A stretch of 32,075 bases of DNA from Acetobacteraceae bacterium. Its GTDB lineage: Bacteria > Pseudomonadota > Alphaproteobacteria > Acetobacterales > Acetobacteraceae. The translations under genes and the position numbers were made by a program. Below the pieces are notes generated by a model. The model was not told the origin of the DNA. It saw nothing but the letters and a program-made list of their open reading frames with translations, and made no database searches. The DNA is taken from contig DAIEHR010000187.1 in NCBI GenBank assembly GCA_027353465.1, forward strand, positions 1 through 32,075, written 5' to 3'. Position 1 is the stretch's first letter. Every line of letters starts with the position of its first letter. This document shows positions 7,864-15,194 of this stretch, in pieces.

Positions 7864-8610
7864 CTACTGGTTTATCAGATACGCGAAGCCGAAGCTGGGA
7901 CTGGCGAACTGGCCGATATACTGGTCGTAGAACTGGTAAACTTCGGCGATGCCCATCTTGGGCACATAAACCACGTCATACGGCGCCAGCCTGATATCGG
8001 CATTAGGATCCTGTCCCTGGCGCAGCGCTTTCCAACTGGTGGACAGGAACTCAGCCTTCTCGTCCGGCCCGCGGCGGATCACGAACACCGAGGTATCGTC
8101 GCTGCTAAGTTTGGTGCCACCCGCCCGCGAGATGGCCTGTGACAGAGTTAACGTCGGCCCTACGGTGATGAACTCGCCCGGATTCACCACTTCGCCCGCG
8201 ACATAAACGCGGGTTGGCGCGAACGATTTGACCTCGACCGACAGGCGGGGATTTTGCAGGTCATGTTCGTATCCCGACCGCAACGTGGCAGCGAGTTCCG
8301 CGGGTGTGCGTCCATACGCCACGGCATCGGCAACCGCTGTGGTGGAAATATGGCCGTCCGGGCGTACGGTAACCTCCTCGTTCAGCTCGGGGTTCAAAAG
8401 CAATCGGACGTCCAGCACATCGCCGATTTGGATGCGATACGGCGGCAGCGGGGTGGTTGACTGCGCCAGCGGTTCCGGTTCCTCCGGCGCATACGGCAAG
8501 GTGGGCACTGGCGAGCAGGCCGCCAACGCGACAATGGCGGTAAGCGCCACTGACCCGGCCAGTCGGCCACGACGGTTTTCATTGTCTTTCTTAACTATGG
8601 TGACGTTCAT
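7864..8610 (-). CDS. Wza-like polysaccharide export lipoprotein, copy 1
   Basis: Outer-membrane export lipoprotein of the OMA/Wza family, about 248 residues. The start at 8610 (MNVTIVKKDNENRRGRL) is chosen over 8682 because AAGGG lies nine bases upstream and the same start and leader occur in copy 2. The lipobox is LAAC in VALAACSPV. The Poly_export domain is YRIQIGDVLDVRLLLNPELN, followed by the SLBB-type segment VYVAGEVVNPGEFITVGP. It is shorter than E. coli Wza (about 380 residues), so it resembles minimal export lipoproteins. Copy 2 differs at only about 30 of 190 aligned residues by eye. It is last in the wza2 / unknown / wza1 series. Confidence 0.92.
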   Translation of the reverse strand: MNVTIVKKDNENRRGRLAGSVALTAIVALAACSPVPTLPYAPEEPEPLAQSTTPLPPYRIQIGDVLDVRLLLNPELNEEVTVRPDGHISTTAVADAVAYGRTPAELAATLRSGYEHDLQNPRLSVEVKSFAPTRVYVAGEVVNPGEFITVGPTLTLSQAISRAGGTKLSSDDTSVFVIRRGPDEKAEFLSTSWKALRQGQDPNADIRLAPYDVVYVPKMGIAEVYQFYDQYIGQFASPSFGFAYLINQ

Positions 8611-8678
8611 GTTTCGAGCCCTTAACGGAATGGTCGTTTGCGTTCTCAATGGCCTGAGCCGGATGGCACGACCGTTTT

Positions 8679-8996
8679 TCATTTGGCGACTTCAATGCAA
8701 GCCAGGACATCACTTAGGGACATCGGGGCGGGAGAGACCGAGCGGTATTCGCAATCCGCCAAGCCCCAATCCGTCCCATTTCGGACAATCAACCAGGACG
8801 CCTGATCGCAGCCTTCGCGGAAAATGCCCAGGATCAGGCAAACGACGCCTATGTTCCATGATCGATCCGAAAAATCGACAACCGCATCGACATGGCGGGT
8901 TCTGGACAACCAGTCGTCCAGAACTGCCTGTTCTGCAAAGCAGAGGCCATCAAACCCCGGACGGGACCGAACAAATTCATGCGCCAACGCGGTCAT
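8679..8996 (-). CDS. Hypothetical protein between the two wza copies
   Basis: A 105-residue protein I do not recognise. It has no signal peptide and no clear membrane segment, although WNIGVVCLILGIF is hydrophobic. It has three Cys and several Trp residues and starts MTALAHEFVRSRPGFDGL. AGAGG sits nine bases before the ATG. It follows wza copy 2 by 38 bases on the same strand and fills what would otherwise be an unusually long gap. It is therefore probably a real member of the operon, but with no homology support it could be spurious. Confidence 0.55.
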   Translation of the reverse strand: MTALAHEFVRSRPGFDGLCFAEQAVLDDWLSRTRHVDAVVDFSDRSWNIGVVCLILGIFREGCDQASWLIVRNGTDWGLADCEYRSVSPAPMSLSDVLACIEVAK

Positions 8997-9034
8997 GCCA
9001 CTACGCCTCTGGCTTCATCATGAAACGACGCCGG

Positions 9035-9856
9035 TTAGCGAACCGCCGCCGCCGGCACTGGAGCGCTAACCACCCCCGGAGTGGTAACCGCCGCTCCACC
9101 GGTCCCAAACGGATTGTTCACCAAATAAGAGAAGCCAAAGTTGGGGTTGGCGAACTGACCAATATACTGGTTGTAGAACTGGTAAACTTCGGCGATCCCG
9201 AGCTTGGGTACGTAAACCACGTCATACGGCGCCAGCCTGATGTCCGCCTTCGGATCCCGTCCCTGGCGAAGCTCTTTCCATTTGGTGGCCAGGAACTGGG
9301 GCTTGTCGTCCGCCCCGCGCCGGATGACGAAGACCGCCGTATCGTCGCTGCTGAGCTTGGTTCCGCCCGCCCGCGCGATCGCCTGCGATAGTGTCAAGGT
9401 GGGTCCGACGGTGATGAATTCACCCGGTGTCGTCACTTCGCCGCCGACATACACGCGGGTTGGCGCGAAGGATTTGACTTCGACCGTCAGGCGGGGGTTC
9501 TGCAGGTCATGGGCATAGACGCCGCGTAACGTCTCGGCCAATTCCGCCGGAGTCCGACCATATGCCAGCGCGTCGGGGGCGGCGGTTGTCGAGATATGTC
9601 CATCCGGCCGAACGGTGACTTCCTCATTCAGTTCAGGATTGAGCAGCAGGCGGATATCCAACACATCGCCGATCTGGATGCGATAGGCCGGAAGCTTGGC
9701 CGTAGATACTGTAGTCGGGGCAGGTTCCAACGGCGCGGGCGGCAAGGTTGGTACCGGAGAACACGCCGCCACGGCGGCCATTGCGGCGAGCGCCACGGAC
9801 CCGGACAACCGGCCGCGTCGGATTTCATTTCGTTTATTGATTTCAGTGACGCTCAT
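9035..9856 (-). CDS. Wza-like polysaccharide export lipoprotein, copy 2
   Basis: Paralogue of copy 1, about 273 residues. The start at 9856 (MSVTEINKRNEIRRGRL) has AAGGG about ten bases upstream. The track's 10051 start would add 65 unlikely residues ahead of the signal peptide. The lipobox is VAAC, then YRIQIGDVLDIRLLLNPELN (Poly_export) and VYVGGEVTTPGEFITVGP (SLBB-like). It carries a 25-residue C-terminal extension (PFGTGGAAVTTPG onwards) that copy 1 lacks. A sigma-54 promoter lies about 120 bases upstream. It is the first gene of the wza2 / unknown / wza1 run and is likely controlled by the activator at 6540. Confidence 0.93.
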   Translation of the reverse strand: MSVTEINKRNEIRRGRLSGSVALAAMAAVAACSPVPTLPPAPLEPAPTTVSTAKLPAYRIQIGDVLDIRLLLNPELNEEVTVRPDGHISTTAAPDALAYGRTPAELAETLRGVYAHDLQNPRLTVEVKSFAPTRVYVGGEVTTPGEFITVGPTLTLSQAIARAGGTKLSSDDTAVFVIRRGADDKPQFLATKWKELRQGRDPKADIRLAPYDVVYVPKLGIAEVYQFYNQYIGQFANPNFGFSYLVNNPFGTGGAAVTTPGVVSAPVPAAAVR

Positions 9857-9975
9857 GGTTCTTGAACCCTTATCGGAATGGTGGGAGTTCGCGTTGAATT
9901 CGCCCGGGACGTGTGAGCGGATGATCAGGTCAAAGCCTTCGCGGAATCCTCGTGAAGTGTTCACAGGATTTACTA

Positions 9976-9992
9976 GGCAATCCCCGTGCCAA
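9976..9992 (-). promoter_or_regulatory. Sigma-54 (-24/-12) promoter of the wza operon
   Basis: On the minus strand this reads TTGGCACGGGGATTGCC, matching the published core TGGCACG-N4-TTGC at every defined position with the correct spacing between GG and GC. The predicted start is near 9966, giving a leader of about 110 bases to the ATG at 9856. The nearby sigma-54 activator makes the match more credible. Confidence 0.82.
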
Positions 9993-10030
9993 CCGCTCAG
10001 CGGCGGAACGTCGCGGAAATCCCTCCCGCG

Positions 10031-10040
10031 GTTACGTAAC
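10031..10040. promoter_or_regulatory. Perfect 10-bp palindrome, candidate activator site
   Basis: GTTACGTAAC is a perfect palindrome about 40 bases upstream of the -24 element of the sigma-54 promoter. That is closer than many enhancer sites but possible. A related sequence (ATTACATAAC) occurs upstream of the activator gene. Assignment as a binding site is inference only. Confidence 0.3.
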
Positions 10041-10089
10041 AGTGCCGTCAAGTGTCTCGTGTTTCACCCCGGTCGAGCCGTGGGGCAGA

Positions 10090-11136
10090 TCATCGCGGCG
10101 GATATGCGGGCGCATAACCGGAGCCGATCCGGCTCGATTGCTGGATCGGCGGATTTGTTTGCTTACCGGACAGGTCGTCCAGCGCAACCGCGACGTATCG
10201 CTGCGCAAGCGGAATGTCATTGCCGCTGAGCGCGTCAAGTGCATGCGCAACATTCGCAGCCCCCCGCGCGGCGGCAGGAACGGGATCTCCATCCGGAGTG
10301 ATGGGCCTGAACACAAGCTGCAACTGTGCCTCTTGCAGAAGGCGCCGGGCACCCTCGATGGTGCCCCTCGCAAGTGCGGCTCGCGCCGCGAGCAGACGGG
10401 GTAGAGCCGGCGATGGGGCTGGCGACGGCGCGGATAGCGGTGCTTCCAGTTGCGGGTCCGGCGGCGCCGTGCCTTGGCGTAACCGAGCGAGAACCGATTG
10501 GGTGTCATCAGCCTCTTGCCGTGGCGATGGCTGCGGGAGCGGTTGGGGCGCGGGCACCTGGCGCGGGGCGGCAATCGGTTTGGCTGGCGCCGGCAGTTTC
10601 AACGGTTCGGCGGCCGCTACGTGGCGTTCCGGAACCTCAACGGCGTGCGGTGACGGTTTTGGTTGGTCGGGTATCGCGAGGGTTGGAATAGCTGGCGCCA
10701 CGGCGGGCGGTGGGGACGGTGGCACGGCGGGTGCCGGCAGGGTGACCACGACTGGGGGCGACGCGGGCCCGGCTTCCGCGGCGGGCGGATGCCGCGGTGC
10801 GGGCGGCTGTGCTGGCTCGGGCGGCTGTGGCGGCACGGGTGCCGCCGCAGCGGGCGGAGCTTCCTGCGCGGTAGGCGACGGCTCGGCTATCTGCTCCCTG
10901 GCCGCCAAAGCCTGACGAAGGCGCGCCACCTCTTGCCGAAGTTGGGCGGCTTGCTCCGCTTGGGGGTCTGGCTCCGCGATATGATCCCCCGTTGGCCGGT
11001 CCATCAGGGCATCCCACTGCTCCCGAGCCTGCCGAAGATACACGGCAGGTTCCCCGTAAAACGCCAGGCCAAGAAGAAGCAGGCCGGATAACGCTACCAC
11101 GGCCGAGACGGCAAAGCGCACGTTCAACACTCGCAA
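10090..11136 (-). CDS. Proline-rich, membrane-anchored protein of unknown function
   Basis: About 348 residues, not recognised as a known family. It has one N-terminal membrane segment (FAVSAVVALSGLLLLGLAFYG), then a helix likely to be coiled coil (AEQAAQLRQEVARLRQALAA). A low-complexity Pro/Ala linker of about 150 residues follows, then a C-terminal helical domain (LPRLLAARAALARGTIEGARRLLQEAQLQL to the end). The topology suggests an inner-membrane anchor with a linker reaching across the periplasm, like TonB-type or polar/envelope scaffold proteins. The start is uncertain (TTG at 11136 or GTG at 11130). It lies upstream of the wza run on the same strand but is separated from it by the sigma-54 promoter. 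Confidence 0.72.
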   Translation of the reverse strand: MRVLNVRFAVSAVVALSGLLLLGLAFYGEPAVYLRQAREQWDALMDRPTGDHIAEPDPQAEQAAQLRQEVARLRQALAAREQIAEPSPTAQEAPPAAAAPVPPQPPEPAQPPAPRHPPAAEAGPASPPVVVTLPAPAVPPSPPPAVAPAIPTLAIPDQPKPSPHAVEVPERHVAAAEPLKLPAPAKPIAAPRQVPAPQPLPQPSPRQEADDTQSVLARLRQGTAPPDPQLEAPLSAPSPAPSPALPRLLAARAALARGTIEGARRLLQEAQLQLVFRPITPDGDPVPAAARGAANVAHALDALSGNDIPLAQRYVAVALDDLSGKQTNPPIQQSSRIGSGYAPAYPPR

Positions 11137-11462
11137 CAGGCCAGATAGGACATGACCAAATCGCGGCGCGCGTCACCTCGTCCGCCATCCCCGGATTCAG
11201 CAGTGGTGCGACACATGACGCGGCTACTTTCCCACAAATCTTAGGTCTTACTCAACCGATATGCGACGCCGATCTTATCACGACAATCAACGACCACGTG
11301 TGCGACTACAGCTTCCGTGACCACTTCGGTATTGTTTCGATTAACGTAAAGTATAACGCAACCTATTCATCACCGTCATGTCAGATGACTTGCACACGCG
11401 TCGCACGCGCCACAGGTGTCATTTGCTAAGGCGCGATTGAATGATGCAGGAGGATTTATCCG
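11137..11462. promoter_or_regulatory. Divergent intergenic region, AT-rich
   Basis: This 326-base gap lies between the divergent proline-rich protein and sigma factor genes. It is clearly less GC-rich than the coding regions, especially 11330-11380 (GATTAACGTAAAGTATAACG), and probably holds both promoters. I find no GGAAC/CGTT-type EcfG promoter and no -24/-12 element here. AGGAGG nine bases before the ATG at 11463 is the sigma factor's ribosome site. Confidence 0.45.
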
Positions 11463-11954
11463 ATGCCACAGGAATTTCACGATCAGCTTATTTCGTTTAT
11501 GCCGAAAATGCGAGTTTGGGCCTTGGCTCTGACGAGAAACCGAGCAGCAGCGGACGATCTGACCCAGGACGTAGCGACGAAGGCCTTGGTCGCGAAGGAT
11601 TGCTTTGTACCAGGGACAAATTTTTCAGCCTGGGTACATCGTATCATGATCAACCACTTTATCAGCAGTGTGCGCAGCAAACGAGAATTTACCGACATGG
11701 AAAATATGCCGGAAATCGCGGTTGCCGCATCCCATGAAGACCGCACGGCCCTGCGCGAGCTCGGCTGGGCGCTGGATCGTCTGCCGCCGGATCAGCGCGA
11801 GGCCTTGCTGATGATCGTACTTCAGGAAAAGTCTTACGAAGATGCAGCCGAACAAACCGGGTGCGCGATCGGAACCCTGAAAAGCCGAGTGCATCGCGCT
11901 CGTCTGCAACTGCGCGCATTTCTCGTGGGGGACCAGCCGAAAATGGCGGCCTGA
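11463..11954 (+). CDS. ECF RNA polymerase sigma factor, EcfG-like
   Basis: 163 residues. Region 2 is ALTRNRAAADDLTQDVATKAL followed by GTNFSAWVHRIMINHF. Region 4 is LDRLPPDQREALLMIVLQEKSYEDAAEQTG and GTLKSRVHRARLQLRAFL. The region 4 wording and the PGTNFSAW segment resemble the EcfG general-stress group of Alphaproteobacteria. Neither NepR (its usual anti-sigma) nor PhyR is adjacent, so it may be one of several paralogues. AGGAGG lies nine bases upstream of the ATG, a strong ribosome site. It converges on egtD with a 19-base gap. Confidence 0.92.
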   Translation: MPQEFHDQLISFMPKMRVWALALTRNRAAADDLTQDVATKALVAKDCFVPGTNFSAWVHRIMINHFISSVRSKREFTDMENMPEIAVAASHEDRTALRELGWALDRLPPDQREALLMIVLQEKSYEDAAEQTGCAIGTLKSRVHRARLQLRAFLVGDQPKMAA

Positions 11955-11973
11955 GCCTGTTCGCTGTCGGCGT

Positions 11974-12924
11974 TCACGTCTGAAACAGGAACTCTCCGAA
12001 CAAGCCCGCGTGATCTTGGAATATCTCCAGCGTGTCCCACCCGGCCTCCCCGGCGATTCGGACCAGGGTTTCCGCGCGGTGTTTGTAACTGTTCTCAGTG
12101 TGGATCGATTCTCCCTCGCTGAAATTTATGATTTTTCCCGCCAACCGTACGACCTGAGCGCGGATGGAGATCAAGTGCATCTCTATCCGGCTCTCGGCGT
12201 CGTTCCATCTGGCTTCGTGGCGAAAGCCCCGTAGATCGAAATCCGCCCCGGCTTCTGTGTTCAACCGCCGCAGCAGATTCAGGTTGAAGGCCGCCGTCAC
12301 GCCCGCGGCATCGTTGTAGGCAGGCAGCAGCAGATCCGGGCTTTTCCGCAGGTCAGCGCCCAGCAGGAATCGCGCGCCCTGCCCCAGCGACCGACGGGCA
12401 GTACGAAGAAAACGGATCGCCGCCGACGGATCAAGGTTTCCGATCGTTGACCCGGGGAAAAATCCCATTGGTTGTCCTGATATTTTCGGCAGCCGCAAAG
12501 GCTGCATGAAATCTCCGACGACCGGCAGCACATTCAGCCACGAGTGGCTGCGGGACATCCGCGCCTGCATCGCATCCAGCGATTCGGCGGCCACATCAAT
12601 TGGCACGTAGGTCGAGAACGGTCGATCAGGCCGGTCCAACAGAAGACGAGCCTTGGTCTCATCGCTACCGCCGAATTCCACCAGCATACCATCCGTCAGA
12701 CCCGGCGGCACGATGTTGGACAGAATAGACGGAAGCAGCGCCATTTCTGTTCTGGTAAGGTAATATTCTGGAAGCTTTGTGATTTCGTAGAAAAGCCGGC
12801 ACCCTTCCTTATCGTAAAATAGCATCGCCGGCAGCGTTTTTGGCAAACCGGTCAGGCCCGGCAATGCAGCCGCAACAATATCCGCCCGCGGCGGGGGCGG
12901 GAACAACCCGGTATCGTTCGGCAC
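11974..12924 (-). CDS. egtD: L-histidine N-alpha-methyltransferase
   Basis: Ergothioneine biosynthesis: trimethylates histidine to hercynine with SAM. 316 residues, the usual family length. Family marks are LFYDKEGCRLFYEITKLPEYY followed by LTRTE, the SAM loop LVEFGGSDETKARLLL, FFPGSTIGN, and the late IEMHLIS segment. The loop reads EFGGSDET rather than the more common E(L/F)GSGSS-T, which is a modest variation. Its start is 12 bases after the egtB stop, so egtB-egtD is an operon. No egtA, egtC or egtE is in the window. Confidence 0.95.
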   Translation of the reverse strand: MPNDTGLFPPPPRADIVAAALPGLTGLPKTLPAMLFYDKEGCRLFYEITKLPEYYLTRTEMALLPSILSNIVPPGLTDGMLVEFGGSDETKARLLLDRPDRPFSTYVPIDVAAESLDAMQARMSRSHSWLNVLPVVGDFMQPLRLPKISGQPMGFFPGSTIGNLDPSAAIRFLRTARRSLGQGARFLLGADLRKSPDLLLPAYNDAAGVTAAFNLNLLRRLNTEAGADFDLRGFRHEARWNDAESRIEMHLISIRAQVVRLAGKIINFSEGESIHTENSYKHRAETLVRIAGEAGWDTLEIFQDHAGLFGEFLFQT

Positions 12925-12936
12925 GACGCTCTCCTG

Positions 12937-14136
12937 TTACAGGTCTTTTGCCAGACGCAGCCCGCTGAACTGCCACCGCTTATCGGGATGGAAGAAGTTC
13001 CGGTAGGTCGGCCGTGTGTGACCAGTTGGTGTGGCGAACGACCCGCCGCGCAGCACCATCTGGTTGATCATAAACTTACCGTTGTATTCGCCGATCGCGC
13101 CCGGCGCCGCGCGATAGCCCGGATAGGGGCGGTAGGCGCTATCGGTCCATTGCCAGACATGGCCGGTCATTTCATCCATCGCCGGGCTTGTGCTGGCGGC
13201 TTCCCACTCAAATTCCGTGGGCAGGCGGTGGCCGCTCCATCGCGCGAAGGCGTCGGCTTCATACCAGCTGATATGTCGCACCGGCGCGTCCAGGCTCAAT
13301 GGCGCCAGCCCGCCCGGGCCAGCCTGGACCCAGCCCCCGTCAACCGGGCGCCAGTGCAGCGGGTTGGTCCAGCCGTCCTGTTGCACGGTGGCCCAGCCGT
13401 CGGACATCCAAAGCGAAGCTGTCTGGTAACCCTTGTCTTGGATGAAATTCAACCAGTCGCGATTGCGGACCAGGCGGGACGCTATCCCGAAGGGCTGCAA
13501 ATGCACCTGATGGCGCGGGGTTTCATTATCAAAACAGAACGCCGTGTCGCCCCGCCCGATGGCCCTCAGTCCGCCGTCGAAAAAGATGAAGCTGCCCGAC
13601 GCCGGTTCGGCTGACTCCCGCCACCCGGCAAACATCGCCGGGCAGAAGGGATGAGCCGCGAAGGCATGCAGCATGTCCGTTACCAGCAGTTCCTGGTGTT
13701 GCTGCTCATGATGCAGGCCCAATTCGACGATATCGCGGATTTCGCGCCTCAGGCCGGGGATCGCATCCCTCATCGCCGCATCCACATGGCACCGATATCG
13801 GGTAATCGCATTGGACCCCGGCCTGGTGAGCAAGCCGCGCGAGGGCCGCGGGTGGCGCGGACCCACAGCCTCATAATAGGAGTTGAACAGGAAGCCGAAG
13901 GCCGGGTCGAAGACCTCGTAGCCGGCGACATTCGGCACCAGGACAAACTGCTCGAAGAACCACGTCACATGCGCTCGGTGCCACTTTGCAGGGCTGGCGT
14001 CAGGCATCGATTGAACGCACTGATCCTCGTCCGACAGATCGGAAACGAGCGCGTCCGTGGCGGCGCGGATAGCCTGGAATCGCAGGGACAGATCGTCCGC
14101 GCGGGATGGTTCCACATACAGTCCAATGTCGTCCAT
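12937..14136 (-). CDS. egtB: Hercynine sulfoxide synthase (non-haem iron)
   Basis: Ergothioneine biosynthesis: oxidative C-S bond formation on hercynine. 399 residues. The N-terminal DinB-like domain supplies the iron ligands: H53 in KWHRAHVTWFFE, and H143 and H147 in LHHEQQHQELL, spaced as in characterised EgtB. The C-terminal FGE-sulfatase domain runs from about residue 190 to the end (SWYEADAFARWSGHRLPTE, GHVWQWTDS, RGGSFATP). CGGAGGG sits five bases before the ATG. Whether the sulfur donor is gamma-glutamylcysteine or cysteine cannot be decided here; the absence of nearby egtA and egtC slightly favours a short pathway. Confidence 0.95.
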   Translation of the reverse strand: MDDIGLYVEPSRADDLSLRFQAIRAATDALVSDLSDEDQCVQSMPDASPAKWHRAHVTWFFEQFVLVPNVAGYEVFDPAFGFLFNSYYEAVGPRHPRPSRGLLTRPGSNAITRYRCHVDAAMRDAIPGLRREIRDIVELGLHHEQQHQELLVTDMLHAFAAHPFCPAMFAGWRESAEPASGSFIFFDGGLRAIGRGDTAFCFDNETPRHQVHLQPFGIASRLVRNRDWLNFIQDKGYQTASLWMSDGWATVQQDGWTNPLHWRPVDGGWVQAGPGGLAPLSLDAPVRHISWYEADAFARWSGHRLPTEFEWEAASTSPAMDEMTGHVWQWTDSAYRPYPGYRAAPGAIGEYNGKFMINQMVLRGGSFATPTGHTRPTYRNFFHPDKRWQFSGLRLAKDL

Positions 14137-14275
14137 TCGTACCCTCCGGAGGAGCCTAACGCAGGCGCGGACGGTGCGATCCGCTCAGGCGAGCATTTTC
14201 TTGTTAACACCGCACTTTAGAGCGAGTTGAGCGGAGGTCAAAAACCACGGTGCTTAGCAAGCGTTGCTACCTATC

Positions 14276-15124
14276 ATGGCATCCCGCCCCATCTGGCGCG
14301 GACATCTTCGCCTGGCGCTGGTGTCCTGCCCTATCGCCCTTCACAGCGTCGTGCGCGGCAGCAACGGCCTGCATTTTCACCTGATCAATCCTAAAACCGG
14401 ACATCGCGTCCGGATGGTCTCGCAAGATGCGGAGACGGATGAAGAAGTGCCGCGTTCCGATTTGGTCAAGGGCTATGAGTTCGAAAAAGATCGATATGTA
14501 CTTCTGGACGATGATGATTTTGCCCAGGTCAAAATCGAAAGTTCCAGCACGCTGACCATCGGGAAATTCGTGGATCTTTCTACGATCGATCCGATTTTCT
14601 TCGATACCTCGTACTATGTTGCCCCGGACGGCGACGCGGGCCTGGACGTGTTCGTGGTATTGCGCGACGCTATCCACAAAACTCGAACGGCCGCCCTGTC
14701 AAGAGTCGTCATCGCCGGGCGGGAGCGCCCTTTGGCGATCATTCCCTTCGGGAAGGGCCTGGTTTGTCATACGCTGTTCGAACCGGCGGATCTGTGGGAC
14801 GCCACGCCACTGTTCGCGGATATCGAGGAGGTGAAACCCGAAGCCGACATGATCGCGCTCGCGACCCAATTGATCGAACGCCAGAACGGCACCTTCCAAG
14901 CTGAAGACACCGAGGATCGCTATGAGTCCAAGCTACGGGCGGTTATCGACGCCAAGCTGAAAGGTGAGGGCATCACCCAAGAGGAACCGCCAACGTCAGA
15001 TCGGGGTAACGTCATTGACCTGATGGCCGCCCTGAAAGCCAGCCTGGACCAGGATAAGAAACCCCGCCCCGAGCGTGAAAAGGCCGGGGTCGCCAAGAAG
15101 CGAACCCGGCGGAAGGCGTCATGA
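14276..15124 (+). CDS. ku: Non-homologous end-joining protein Ku
   Basis: DNA double-strand-break end-binding homodimer, about 282 residues. The ATG at 14276 starts MASRPIWRGHLRLALVSCPIAL, the conserved bacterial Ku N-terminus; the track's TTG at 14264 adds four residues. The Ku core follows (HFHLINPKTGHRV, KGYEFEKDRYVLLDDDDF, TSYYVAPDG, ERPLAIIPFGKGL). A C-terminal lysine/arginine-rich tail (KKRTRRKAS) is typical of bacterial Ku and binds DNA. No ligD is in the window. There is no good ribosome site directly before the ATG; a GGAGGT lies 38 bases upstream. The gene is divergent from egtB. Confidence 0.95.
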   Translation: MASRPIWRGHLRLALVSCPIALHSVVRGSNGLHFHLINPKTGHRVRMVSQDAETDEEVPRSDLVKGYEFEKDRYVLLDDDDFAQVKIESSSTLTIGKFVDLSTIDPIFFDTSYYVAPDGDAGLDVFVVLRDAIHKTRTAALSRVVIAGRERPLAIIPFGKGLVCHTLFEPADLWDATPLFADIEEVKPEADMIALATQLIERQNGTFQAEDTEDRYESKLRAVIDAKLKGEGITQEEPPTSDRGNVIDLMAALKASLDQDKKPRPEREKAGVAKKRTRRKAS

Positions 15125-15194
15125 TGGCCTGATTGTCACGCAACCCGGCGACGGTTGCCCCGTTGCGGGGTGAGGCAATTACAGGAGATATTTG

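Noticed and set aside
8664-8679. TGGCACGACCG on the plus strand as a second sigma-54 promoter.
   Set aside because: There is no TTGC at the -12 position, and no gene lies downstream on that strand.
8611-8682. Upstream start (8682) for wza copy 1, whose ATG overlaps the stop of the 105-residue ORF as ATGA.
   Set aside because: It would put 24 extra residues before the lipoprotein signal. The start at 8610 has its own SD, and the same start and leader are conserved in copy 2.
8228-9391. 387-residue plus-strand ORF spanning both wza copies.
   Set aside because: It is antisense to two conserved lipoproteins and contains an internally duplicated antisense segment, as expected for a shadow.
10214-10915. 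Gly/Ala/Ser-rich plus-strand ORF opposite the proline-rich protein.
   Set aside because: Its composition mirrors the Pro/Ala codons of the opposite strand; no ribosome site or domain.
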